Below are positions 1-8,753 of a stretch of 64,000 nt of DNA, piece by piece. Made by a program: the position numbers and the translations under genes. The notes beneath the pieces are model-generated. The model made no database searches. It was not told the DNA's origin and saw only the letters and a list, made by a program, of their open reading frames with translations. Position 1 is the stretch's first letter; each line of letters starts with the position of its first letter. Origin of the DNA: Vibrio variabilis (GTDB lineage: Bacteria > Pseudomonadota > Gammaproteobacteria > Enterobacterales > Vibrionaceae); contig NZ_JYJK01000007.1 in the NCBI RefSeq assembly GCF_003263785.1, positions 62,001-126,000 of the forward strand, written 5' to 3'.

Positions 1-180
1 ACGTGGTAAGTGGAAATACATAAATACTGGGCATTGTGTTTGGAGCTTGCAAGCGCCGCGCCTCTAGATTACGTTTTACACGCATCTCGAGGATCAATGC
101 TTTCAACTCGTCCGTAATGTTGGCCTAGAAATATCACATCGACGAAATGCGAAGCCTGCATCGCCAGACTCTTCATACAT
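1..180 (-). mobile_element. Decayed transposase fragment (IS481/IS3-like), cut by window edge
   Basis: Reading the minus strand from an ATG at 180 gives a helix-turn-helix segment of the kind that opens IS481-type transposases (YEESGDAGFAFRRCDISRP). The frame then breaks, and a second frame carries TDELKALILEMRVKRNL followed by ARRLQ, which in these transposases lies some 25-30 residues further on. The linker between the two is missing, so this is an internally deleted remnant and not a working element. It runs off the left edge, and no terminal inverted repeat is visible. Family assignment is from memory of the motif pattern. Confidence 0.6.
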
Positions 181-214
181 CTTTACCCTATTATCCTCAC
201 GGAGATATCGCCCC

Positions 215-1912
215 TCACTGCAGGTGGGTACTGTTTTTTAGAAAAGTATTGAAACTTTTACACGCGATACTTGGACGGCCTAAGTAGTAACCTTGGGCTG
301 CCTGACAGCCCAAGTCACTCACTAAAGAATACATGTTTTTAGTCTCAATGCCCTCTGCGACAATAGTTGTATCAAGCTGTGCTCCCAATGCTACGATACT
401 CTTTACCATTCTCATTTGCTCATGCTTATCCCCTAGCTCTTTTAATATATGGCCATCAATCTTGATGCTTTCTATCGGGAGGCTGACAAGACGTTTCATA
501 GATAGTAGGCCGTCACCAAAATCATCGATTGATAACTTAACCCCATATTGGTTTAACTCAACGAGATGCGTCATCACCTCATCTGTATCGCAGGCTAAGT
601 GTGATTCTCTAATCTCCAAGATGATTTTCTGAGGATCGATTTTGCTAGATTCTATCGCATCCGACAGGAGCTTACAGATGAGCCCACAATGCTCAGTGCC
701 TGGAGGCAGGTTAAGACTTAGCATTAAATCAGGCATTGTCGTCTGCCATTCTTTGAGTTGAAATAAAGCCTGCTTAAATAGCCACTGGTGAAAACTATCG
801 ACTAAGTTTAATCGCACGACAAAATCGATGATTTGCTGGGCAGGAACTTCTGTCTCACCAAACTTCCACCTTATCAATGCTTCAACAGAAGTGACTTCTT
901 TAGTTTTTGTATCAAAAACAGGTTGGAAAACGAGATAAAGGTCGTTGTTATATAGAGCCTCTGGAAAGGAAGACGTGAGTTTACATTCAGCGCTGTTTTG
1001 CTTCTTCATTTTGGAGTCGAAAATGCGAACTTGTCCCTTGCCGCTTTCTTTAGCTGAATACAATGCGTAATCGGCATTATTGAGTAACTCAGCGCTTGTT
1101 TTAGCCGCACTTGGGTGGCTGGCAACCCCGATGGATGGGCTCACTTCAATGACTTCATTTTGCCAATCTATATCGATTTGTAAGTCCTTAAGGCAACTTT
1201 CTGCTGCAATTTTAGCGTCTTCTAGCGTTGTGTTTGATAATAGTACGGTAAACTCATCACCACCGAGTCGCGAAACTAAGTCCGTCTTTCTAAACCGCTT
1301 CTGTAGTTTGTTTGCCACCATCTGCAAAACAAAGTCACCAGCTTCATGGCCATGAGTGTCATTGATGGTTTTGAAGTTATCTAAGTCTAAATACAGCAGT
1401 GAAAAATGGTGGTGGTACCGTGCGCTTTCGCTGAAAAGAAACTCTAAGCGATCATTAAATACAGCTCGGTTTGAAAGCTTGGTCAGGCTATCGTGTGTTG
1501 CCATATAACAGAGCTGTTGTTGTGACTCCCATTGCTTGGTTACAGAGATAATGAGTTCTTCCAGGCTTTCACTTGTAATATCTTGTTTGACCGCGTAATC
1601 ATGAGCACCATACTTCATAAGTTCGACAGCGGTTTCCGTATCCTCTTGGCCTGTAATCACTGCAATAGGGCAGGGCATATGGCCATGTTCTCTGTTGAGT
1701 TTGTGCAGCAGGTCTACTGCATTGCCATCAGGAAGGTAGCAGTCTAATAAGCAGCAATCTATGGGGTGCTGATTAATGAGCTCTAGTGCTTTCTCTAAAG
1801 ACGCTGCATTCTCAACAGTTTGAAAAGAGTGTTTGGTCGATTGTAATAATCTGCTGAGATGAACGAAATCGGCTTCATGATCTTCAACGATAACTAAACG
1901 TTTTGCCTGCAT
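215..1912 (-). CDS. Receiver-GGDEF-EAL c-di-GMP signalling protein
   Basis: A 565-residue cytoplasmic response regulator. The receiver domain (about 1-125) has the acidic pair in VEDHEAD, the phospho-acceptor Asp57 in LLDCYLPDG and a Lys in VKQD. The GGDEF domain follows, with the intact active site RLGGDEF (217-221) and an upstream RKTD inhibitory site, so it should make c-di-GMP and be product-inhibited. The EAL domain (from about 330) keeps EALIRW (344-346), the LNL asparagine, EIRES, DDFGDG, KID, EGIE and QGY, so hydrolysis is also plausible. I place the start at the ATG at 1912 because AGGTGG lies just before it; a longer ORF begins at 1966. It is the last gene of an operon with the kinase and receiver upstream. 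Confidence 0.9.
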   Translation of the reverse strand: MQAKRLVIVEDHEADFVHLSRLLQSTKHSFQTVENAASLEKALELINQHPIDCCLLDCYLPDGNAVDLLHKLNREHGHMPCPIAVITGQEDTETAVELMKYGAHDYAVKQDITSESLEELIISVTKQWESQQQLCYMATHDSLTKLSNRAVFNDRLEFLFSESARYHHHFSLLYLDLDNFKTINDTHGHEAGDFVLQMVANKLQKRFRKTDLVSRLGGDEFTVLLSNTTLEDAKIAAESCLKDLQIDIDWQNEVIEVSPSIGVASHPSAAKTSAELLNNADYALYSAKESGKGQVRIFDSKMKKQNSAECKLTSSFPEALYNNDLYLVFQPVFDTKTKEVTSVEALIRWKFGETEVPAQQIIDFVVRLNLVDSFHQWLFKQALFQLKEWQTTMPDLMLSLNLPPGTEHCGLICKLLSDAIESSKIDPQKIILEIRESHLACDTDEVMTHLVELNQYGVKLSIDDFGDGLLSMKRLVSLPIESIKIDGHILKELGDKHEQMRMVKSIVALGAQLDTTIVAEGIETKNMYSLVSDLGCQAAQGYYLGRPSIACKSFNTFLKNSTHLQ

Positions 1913-1920
1913 AACACCAC

Positions 1921-2372
1921 CTAAGTAAGAGTTTTGCCGGATGGCAATGTAGCGGATTTGATCCAAAAGTTTATGACGCTATCCAAAACAGTTCTAAATT
2001 TTGCGACTTCCAATGGTTTGCAGATATAGGCGTTAACACCAAGCGATAACTTTCAATGACATCTAAGTGATAGTTCGATGTTGTTAACATAATAACAGGT
2101 ATGTGATTGGTTACCTTATCAGACCGAATAACTTTAAGCGTTTCTTTACCATTGAGTCCCGGCATATTGATATCCATTAAAATCAAATCTGGAAACGTAC
2201 ATTCATTGGTGGCGGTGTTCGTAGCTGTTTTCAGGTACGCTAGCGCTTTAACGCCACTGTCGACGATATCAATAGAGCAGTTTATTTTAGCGTCTTCAAT
2301 GGTGCGTTTTATTATAATTTGGTCAGAGGGTCGGTCCTCCACCACAAGGAACTTAAATGGACTATTCATCAT
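1921..2372 (-). pseudogene. Stand-alone receiver (Rcp1-like response regulator), frame broken near 2047
   Basis: A single receiver domain with VVEDRPSD at the start, the phospho-acceptor in LILMDINMPG and MLTTS. After VIESY the frame shifts and stops at 1971. Restoring one base near 2047 (CGCTTGG to CGCCTTGG) continues as LGVNAYICKPLEVAKF, the expected end of a receiver with its conserved KP, and terminates at 1921, only 8 bases before the next start. The repaired protein is 150 residues, normal for the Rcp1 group that pairs with phytochrome-like kinases. Its start (ATG 2372 or 2369) overlaps the kinase stop, suggesting translational coupling. It probably carries phosphate between the kinase and the GGDEF-EAL protein or another target; that is inference. 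Confidence 0.8.
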
Positions 2373-3963
2373 CTCGTCCCTCAATTAATAATGGGATACT
2401 TAATGTAAATGTAGCTCCTTTGTCAGGCTGAGAGGCGACGGATACTGTTCCGCCATGTCGAGTCATGACTTTATCCACAATCGCCAACCCTATACCAGTT
2501 CCAGCATTTTCAACTTGAACAGTTTTAAAAATACCGAATATGCGCTCATGATCCTGGGTAGCGATACCGATACCGTTATCTTTTACAACGATAACAAGCC
2601 GATTATCTTGTGTCTGTGCAGAGATGTTTATCTTTGGTACTTCGTTGTCACGAGAGAACTTTATGGCGTTGTGAATGAGGTTTTGGACGCAAAGTAACAT
2701 TTGTGCTTTATCGGCAACCATCTCAATGTCGATGCCATCACATGTAATCGACGCTTGTTTCTCTGCAATCAATGAGCCCAGTGCAAGCTCGGCTTTTGAG
2801 ACAATTTCACTTAGGTTGAACCTATGGAACTCTAGGATTTGATTTCCGACTCTGGATAATTTTAACAAATCCTCAATAAGGTGCGTCATTTGGTCGCACG
2901 CTTCATCAATAAAATACTGGTCTTCTTTCTGTCGTTCGATATCCCCTTTTTCTACGTCTTCTATCAAATATTTGGTAAATGTCTTCAGCGTGCGAAGGGG
3001 TTCTTTGAGATCGTGAGAGGCAACATAAGCAAACTGCTCGAGATCGCGATTCGCCTTTGAGATTTTCTCGTTGAGCGTCTTTTGCTGGTGTATATCAGTC
3101 ATTGAGCCTGCGATGCCGATAGTATGAGCACTACTGTCAGAATGCGTGGTGCCTTTAATTCTGAACCAATGATATTTTCCAGTAGACAGACAAAGTCTAG
3201 CTTCAATGTCGCAGCTTGCTTGTTCTTCAAGGATTGCCAAAGCGGCGTTGACTTTGGTCCGATCATCAGGATGAAAGTGCGTAAGAAATGCAGCAAGAGG
3301 AATTTTTGAATCTTGTTGTGGCTGACCGATCAAGTCGAAAAACCTTTGGCTTGTTTCCACTATGTGGGGCTCTCGTGCATGCAGTTGCCAGAATGCATCC
3401 TTTGAGCCTTCCATGTATAACTCTAGCTTGGCGAGAGTGTTTTGGAGCTCGACTTCCTTGATCTTTAATCGCTCCTCGGCTTCTTTTTGACGCGAAATGT
3501 CCATGAAGCTGCCAATAAACTTGGTGACTGAGCCGTTTTCACTCGTCTCAAAAGGCGTGTCTTTGCTGAGACACCAGACCCATCGACCGTCTTTCGCTCT
3601 AAATCTATATTCGATTTCATGGATCTCAAACATCTCTTGCGCGTTGATGACAGACTCCATATGCTTCAGAACCCTCGGTAGGTCGTCCGGATGGAACAAA
3701 CCCAGAAACTCCTCCCCGCTAAAGCTGTTTAGCTCATCTTTTTCGTAACCTAGTATTTTGGTGTAAGCTCTGTTGATAAAATCATTAGACTGCTTCTGAA
3801 TGTCATAAACGTATATGCCAGTGACAGAAGACTGTATGGTGCGATCTAAGTACCGCAGACGCGCTGCCATGTCCTCGTCGTCCAGTCCGTCGATACTCAA
3901 CAGCATATGCTCCTTCAAAAATACATTACCTAAATACTGGTTTTCCTTTACTAATTTATTCAA
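2362..3963 (-). CDS. PAS-PAS sensor histidine kinase
   Basis: A 533-residue soluble sensor kinase with no clear membrane segment. Two PAS/PAC modules cover about 40-165 and 178-295. The HisKA box is ASHDLKEPLR with the phospho-acceptor His317, followed by an HATPase domain with N-box NLIHNAIKF, DNGIGI and GTGIGLAI. This phytochrome-type DHp/ATPase arrangement usually phosphorylates a separate small receiver, which is the next gene. The frame opens with TTG at 3963 preceded by a good GAGGGG; an ATG at 3906 with AAGGAGC close in front is an alternative start. It heads the kinase-receiver-GGDEF-EAL operon. The ligand sensed by the PAS domains cannot be told from sequence. Confidence 0.9.
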   Translation of the reverse strand: MNKLVKENQYLGNVFLKEHMLLSIDGLDDEDMAARLRYLDRTIQSSVTGIYVYDIQKQSNDFINRAYTKILGYEKDELNSFSGEEFLGLFHPDDLPRVLKHMESVINAQEMFEIHEIEYRFRAKDGRWVWCLSKDTPFETSENGSVTKFIGSFMDISRQKEAEERLKIKEVELQNTLAKLELYMEGSKDAFWQLHAREPHIVETSQRFFDLIGQPQQDSKIPLAAFLTHFHPDDRTKVNAALAILEEQASCDIEARLCLSTGKYHWFRIKGTTHSDSSAHTIGIAGSMTDIHQQKTLNEKISKANRDLEQFAYVASHDLKEPLRTLKTFTKYLIEDVEKGDIERQKEDQYFIDEACDQMTHLIEDLLKLSRVGNQILEFHRFNLSEIVSKAELALGSLIAEKQASITCDGIDIEMVADKAQMLLCVQNLIHNAIKFSRDNEVPKINISAQTQDNRLVIVVKDNGIGIATQDHERIFGIFKTVQVENAGTGIGLAIVDKVMTRHGGTVSVASQPDKGATFTLSIPLLIEGRDDE

Positions 3964-4184
3964 GCAAAGCCCCTCAAAATAAGCGATATATCATTAAGCT
4001 AGTACATCTTCTGCAAAAGGCACGTTTGTGATTCCCAAAATTAAACTCTTAAATAAAATACACAAGGCAGAACAAAGTATTTTACGGGTTAAACTATTTT
4101 CTACAACGAAAGCATGAATGTAACGTGCCTCAAGAGTTGGCCAGTCTATGTTTAATTCTGGGTTACGTTGATTGAGCTTGCTTA

Positions 4185-4400
4185 CTAAAGAAATTTGCCT
4201 CTTAGCTCTACTGCATTGCTTCGAGCTAATATCCAGTCCTTAGCCTGGCTACTTGGCACTGCTCTAGAAAACAAGAAACCTTGGCACATTTCGATCTGCT
4301 TTGCACGTTTCAGACCCAAATGCTCATGTTGTTCAACGCCTTTATTCTTAAGGGGTCGGCGTTCAATGCTTGAGAGTGTCGATGCACCTTGTCTTCGTTG
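4185..4400 (-). pseudogene. C-terminal remnant of an EAL-domain protein
   Basis: In a minus-strand frame ending with TAG at 4185, the stretch KGVEQHEHLGLK followed by EMCQGFLFSRAVP matches the end of EAL domains (the EGVE and QGFYFSRPLP blocks). In neighbouring frames just upstream, VNSEHIARVLTTLIEA resembles the helix before the EGVE block. The rest of the domain, including EAL itself, is absent and the frame is interrupted, so this is a decayed 3' piece. It lies in the 770-base gap between the kinase gene and gdhA. Apart from this fragment and the small lipoprotein ORF at 4549-4629, I see nothing else in the gap. Confidence 0.5.
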
Positions 4401-4548
4401 CGAATAAACAGTTTATCAGCTTCTATGAGCGTAGTTAAAACTCGAGCGATATGTTCGCTGTTGACTCTGTCATTCGCGATCATTAGTTAGTATTGAAGGT
4501 ATATGCCCGGGAACTGTTGAGCGTAAACTTTTTTCAAGAGATGTTTTC

Positions 4549-4629
4549 TTAACGGTGATTAGTATCATTGTTCGGCTCAGAGCAAGCCAATAACAGCGCT
4601 GACACTAAGACAACTAGGAACCTGTACAT
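4549..4629 (-). CDS. Very small predicted lipoprotein (26 residues)
   Basis: The minus strand has ATG at 4629 preceded at a good distance by AAGGG. It encodes a textbook lipoprotein signal (MYRFLVVLVSALLLAC) followed by ten polar residues and a stop. The mature peptide would be about 11 residues, as in entericidin-sized lipoproteins. It may equally be the surviving 5' end of a larger lost lipoprotein gene, since decayed EAL sequence lies just downstream. No family is recognised. Confidence 0.45.
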   Translation of the reverse strand: MYRFLVVLVSALLLACSEPNNDTNHR

Positions 4630-4736
4630 ACTACACCCTTGAGCATGTCCATCTAGTTATTAGGTTAGGATACCCTTATAGAGAAGCAGCAATTTAGAGC
4701 TCTATAATTTTAAAGCCGAATGCAAACAACAGTTCT

Positions 4737-6079
4737 CTATCCAATGCCCTGAGATAACATACTAGCCGCCACGCGATTGAACGCAGCAATATTCGCACCT
4801 TTTCGATAATTCACCCAGCCATCGGGCTCGCTATCACTGTGTTCAACGCATTGCTTGTGGATTTTTTTCATGATGTGCTTCAACCTCTCGTCTAACTCGT
4901 CGAAAGTCAGTGAGCTGAATGACGCATTCTGCGACATCTCTAGTCCTGAAAGTGCTACTCCACCTGCATTGGAGGCCTTGCCGGGCGCATTGGCTACGCT
5001 CGCTTCATTCAGTACGTCGATCGCCTTTTCAGTGCACGGCATATTTGCACCTTCTGCGAGAAACAGGCAGCCCTGTTCAACCAAAACCTTGGCGTCGTCT
5101 TCATCAAGTTCATTCTGCGTACCGCAGGGTAGCGCGATATCACAACCAACATCCCAAGCTTTTTGTCCTCTCGCCACTTCCCTCCAATATCATTGGCAAC
5201 TTGTTCGAGATCGGGACGATCAGTCGATCTTATTAAGTCTTTGAGCGTTGATTGATCTATACCCTCTTTGTGATATATCGAACCGTGGCTGTTTGAGAGG
5301 GTGACGACTCTTGCGTTCATTTCTGTGGCTTTTAGTGCAGCATGAAGAGCAACATTACCCGCTCCTGAAATTGCCACCTTTTTGTCTGCAAGGCCATCGT
5401 CTGCTTGGCGAAGCATGTTCTCTACAAAATAGATCAGACCGTAACCAGTTGCTTCTGTTCGAACGTGACTACCACCGAATTCGATATCTTTGCCAGTTAA
5501 CGTTCCGCTGAAATTGTTTGCAAGCCGTCGGTACTGACCAAAAAGAAAACCGATTTCACGGCTGCCTACATTGATGTCACCAGCGGGCACATCCGTGTTT
5601 TCTCCAATATGTCGGTAGAGCTCATTCATAAAGGCTTGACAGAAACGCATGATTTCTCGATCTGAACGCCCCTTCGGATCAAAGTCCGCACCGCCTTTGC
5701 CACCACCTAAAGGGAGCATAGTAAGTGCGTTCTTAAATGTTTGTTCAAAAGCGAGAAATTTAAGTACAGACTCATTAACAGAGGGATGAAAACGAATTCC
5801 ACCTTTATAAGGGCCAAGAACTCCACAGTGCTGAACTCTGTAGCCGCGGTTAACATGTAAGTCACCATTGTCGTCTTCCCAGCAAACTCGGAACGATATA
5901 ATGCGATCCGGCTCTGTTAGGCGCTTCATGATTTGGTGCTGTTCGAACTCAGGATTCTCCGCGATCACGGGGAGCAGATCTTTGAAAAGTTCGTGTACGG
6001 CTTGATTGAACTCTTGTTGATTAGGATTGCGCTGTTCCAGCCATTGGAAAAAATCGTGAGGATCTTTTGTAACAGGCAT
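4737..6079 (-). pseudogene. gdhA: NADP-type glutamate dehydrogenase, frame broken near 5166
   Basis: GdhA aminates 2-oxoglutarate to glutamate using ammonia and NADPH. The first 300 residues show the substrate-site block LPLGGGKGGADFDPKG, PAGDINVG and the nucleotide-binding SGAGNVA. After GGKWRE the frame is lost; one extra G near 5166 (GAGGACAA to GAGGGACAA) rejoins it to GQKAWDVGCDIALP and the remaining C-terminal part, which runs to 4737. The repaired gene encodes 447 residues, exactly the usual length of this enzyme. It starts only 3 bases after the stop of the MFS gene upstream, so the two are co-transcribed. The break is more likely a sequence error than a real loss. Confidence 0.9.
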
Positions 6080-6082
6080 ACT

Positions 6083-7381
6083 TTAAACCTCTTTTAGTTT
6101 CAAACCTAAAGTAAACGCAGCGAAGCTACTTAATGAGAATAGCACTAGAACTGCGGTCATATTCCACTGTGCAATCACTCCGCTGAGTATTCCGTATGCA
6201 AGGAGAAGTACGCCGATGACTGTATTACTCACAGATACGTAATCGGTGCGTTTGTTTCCTTCTGCCATGTCTACAAGGTAAGTTTTACGACCGAGGCGAA
6301 CCCCTTGGTGGATAACCGCGAGAAGGAAATAGAGTAATAAGTAAACGACTAAAACAGTTGTTGATGACAGAGCACGCTCGAACATTGCGTGGAACAAGGA
6401 CGCGAACAGGAATACACAAATGGATAAGGCAGCCGTCAATAAGACTACGAAGCGACTGCTTCTATCCGCTAGAAGCCCCCAGAATAGGCCACTGACCATG
6501 CTAGCGAGTCCGGTCAATATGACAAAAAGAAGCACGCCGGTTAAATCGGTATGTGGCGTGGCTAGTAGTACGATAAAGGGGGCGGCCAGTCCTGAGCCCA
6601 TGAGCAACGCGCGCACGGCGACGAAGTATCGAAATTGCGTATCGAGGCGCAAAAGTTGAAGATTTCGTATGGCGACTTTTAACCCGTTGTTAGCACCTTC
6701 CGTAGCACCCGCATGCTCAATGATCGATCCAAAGCTCAGTGCGGCTAACAGCCAACAAAAGCTGGCGACGACTAGCATTATAATGATGAATGTGATGGTG
6801 GTTTGTTGGAAAGCCAGTAAGCCGCCAGTGACGAGTAGGGTTACGATGCCAGAGAGGCTAGCACTCAGTCCACCCAGTCGACCGCGCCGTGCTTTTGGGA
6901 TGGTTTTTCCCAGCACATCCTTACTCGCAATTGAGCAAAGTCCTCGGCTTAGTGAGAAGAGGACAAGTAATACGGTAATAGTCCAACCAAGCGCAGCTCC
7001 ATCAAGTTGGGCTGCAGAAATAGCCATCAAGGCAACTGAGGCACCCTGCAATAATGATCCAATAACATAAAACTGTTTGCGTCGCTGGAATTGACGAACG
7101 ATACCACCGAGCAACAGCTGTGGCATCATAGATCCTGATTCACGAATGGGTACCAAAAGTGCGGTAAAAAAAGCCGGGGCGCCAGCAGTGGCTAAAAGCC
7201 ACGGCAGAACGACTTTGCTGCTGCTAAACGAATCTGCAAGCTTGGTACTGAGCTGAGCTAACAAGATCTTCAGAAAGTTACCAGGTACTTCTCGACAAGC
7301 CTTATCCGAAATGCCGTTGCATGCTCTAGCATCCTCCTCGTTCGAGAGTCGTTCGTAGAGTGTCGTGCTATTAAGTTTCAT
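6083..7381 (-). CDS. MFS transporter upstream of gdhA
   Basis: A 432-residue polytopic membrane protein with a cytoplasmic lead of about 60 residues and roughly 12 hydrophobic helices in two halves, as in the major facilitator superfamily. The loop GGIVRQFQRRKQ and the matching second-half GLLADRSSR sit where MFS motif A is expected. ATG at 7381 follows a GGAGG-type site. The substrate is not evident. Its stop is 3 bases from the gdhA start, so it is likely to be expressed with glutamate dehydrogenase, which would fit a carrier for a nitrogen compound, but that is only context. Confidence 0.8.
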   Translation of the reverse strand: MKLNSTTLYERLSNEEDARACNGISDKACREVPGNFLKILLAQLSTKLADSFSSSKVVLPWLLATAGAPAFFTALLVPIRESGSMMPQLLLGGIVRQFQRRKQFYVIGSLLQGASVALMAISAAQLDGAALGWTITVLLVLFSLSRGLCSIASKDVLGKTIPKARRGRLGGLSASLSGIVTLLVTGGLLAFQQTTITFIIIMLVVASFCWLLAALSFGSIIEHAGATEGANNGLKVAIRNLQLLRLDTQFRYFVAVRALLMGSGLAAPFIVLLATPHTDLTGVLLFVILTGLASMVSGLFWGLLADRSSRFVVLLTAALSICVFLFASLFHAMFERALSSTTVLVVYLLLYFLLAVIHQGVRLGRKTYLVDMAEGNKRTDYVSVSNTVIGVLLLAYGILSGVIAQWNMTAVLVLFSLSSFAAFTLGLKLKEV

Positions 7382-7585
7382 TTATTCCTCCTTGGCGTTT
7401 CGTTACGGGGGAAACGGAAACTAAGTTCAAACACATTCGTAATGCATATTTGAGTAGGACATGACGTGTAGTCATGACATCGTAGCCTTATGCAACCGTC
7501 AGATAAGACCACGGCAGAAGTGAACAGTGTGTACACAAGGCATCACCGAATTGTTGTTGACAACATCGGTACCGGGTATCTCGAA

Positions 7586-7975
7586 TCAAAAGTTATGAAC
7601 CAGCGTTGGCTTCTTAGAAAACAACCATCGATTGAATACCGATTTATACTGCCAACCAAGTGATAAGAGCTTAGCAGCCAGACCTTGGTTTTCGATAATT
7701 TCTACTTCAACACCTTGATAGTGGTATGGGTTGTTTTTGATGTATTGAATGAACTGCGTAAGTACGCCTTGTCCTCTGGCTTCAGGGGTAAAGTTTACGG
7801 ACACAATGCTAAACCGAAGACTTCCCGCTGGGCTTCTTACCAAACAATACCCAAACTCGCTTTTGAATGTTTCTGCAAAAACCGGAAATGGCTCTGACTG
7901 GTACTTTGAGGATACACGGTCATATTGGCGACAAAGATGTTGGAGAAGTTGCTGCGCTTTATGATTCATAGCCAT
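7586..7975 (-). CDS. GNAT-family N-acetyltransferase
   Basis: A 129-residue protein. The segment EARGQGVLTQFIQYI corresponds to the acetyl-CoA-binding motif of GNAT acetyltransferases (R/QxxGxG/A), followed by a beta strand with VEVEIIENQG and the C-terminal LLSLGWQYK typical of the fold. ATG at 7975 is preceded by CAGGAGC at 7 bases. The acceptor substrate is unknown. It stands alone, divergent from the SpoIIAA-like gene. Confidence 0.75.
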   Translation of the reverse strand: MAMNHKAQQLLQHLCRQYDRVSSKYQSEPFPVFAETFKSEFGYCLVRSPAGSLRFSIVSVNFTPEARGQGVLTQFIQYIKNNPYHYQGVEVEIIENQGLAAKLLSLGWQYKSVFNRWLFSKKPTLVHNF

Positions 7976-8236
7976 CGATAGCTCCTGTCAGTGTACTACC
8001 TAACGATTTGTTACATCCTCATTGTAATTATAAATACGGCTGCAAATAAGGAGTTCGTCCTTCATAGTAGTTGCCGCATTTATATTGAAGCACTAACCGG
8101 TGACTGTTTTCCTATCGAATGCTCTAGGGTTTGGGGACTGTTTCAATAGGATTTGTTGAAACTTGACTACGATGTCAAGATTCTGAGTTGAGATTTGCTC
8201 TATGGTTGAGCTAGGTAGTCAAAATAGGGCACTGAT

Positions 8237-8617
8237 ATGAGCACAAAACGTCATGGTATTACGATTGGTTTAGAGCGAATTGGCAACGAGTCGGTAATAA
8301 TGCTTAAAGCGACAGGCAAACTTACTCATGAAGACTATGAGGTGATCACTCCTGTACTTGAGTCGAGTTTGCAGGAGGTATCTGCAGATCACATAAAAAT
8401 GTTGGTTGATATCACGGAGTTTTCCGGCTGGGAGCTAAGAGCGGCCTGGGACGACTTTAAATTAGGGTTAAAGTTTGGCGTCAACATAGAAAAGATCGCT
8501 ATCTACGGTGATAAGAATTGGCAGGAGCTCGCGAGTAAAATAGGTAGCTGGTTTATTGCCGGGAACATGGCATCTTTTGGCAACTATCAAGACGCCATTG
8601 AATGGTTAACAGATTGA
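8237..8617 (+). CDS. SpoIIAA-like (STAS/SEC14-type) protein
   Basis: A 126-residue soluble protein of the SpoIIAA-like group (PF11964 type). It has alternating strands and helices: KATGKLTHEDYEVITPVLE, KMLVDITEFSGWELRAAWDDF, KIAIYGDKNWQ and a C-terminal DAIEWL. These proteins are related to anti-anti-sigma STAS domains and may bind small hydrophobic ligands, but their role is generally unknown. It is monocistronic as far as can be seen. Confidence 0.8.
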   Translation: MSTKRHGITIGLERIGNESVIMLKATGKLTHEDYEVITPVLESSLQEVSADHIKMLVDITEFSGWELRAAWDDFKLGLKFGVNIEKIAIYGDKNWQELASKIGSWFIAGNMASFGNYQDAIEWLTD

Positions 8618-8753
8618 TGCTTCTGAAATGAAATAGCAACATCCGTCGCAATCCCAGCTCTCACAAGCTGCTAGATATAGAAGTAGGGCAATGGCATATG
8701 CAACCATAGGCTTTTGAGTGGTTGATATTAAGGTATTTTGCCGGATTTTGGGA

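Noticed and set aside
4195..4407. 70-codon plus-strand ORF in the gap before gdhA
   Set aside because: The opposite strand there carries the recognisable EAL remnant, which explains the open frame better.
4855..5244. Long plus-strand frames opposite gdhA
   Set aside because: They mirror the conserved dehydrogenase frame and lack a start signal.
6669..7070. 133-codon open frame antisense to the MFS gene
   Set aside because: Lies wholly opposite a well-supported membrane protein gene and has no ribosome-binding site or family resemblance.
7460..7476. CATGAC-GTGTA-GTCATG inverted repeat upstream of the MFS gene
   Set aside because: Only 6 bases per arm and no known operator pattern; could be chance in a promoter region.
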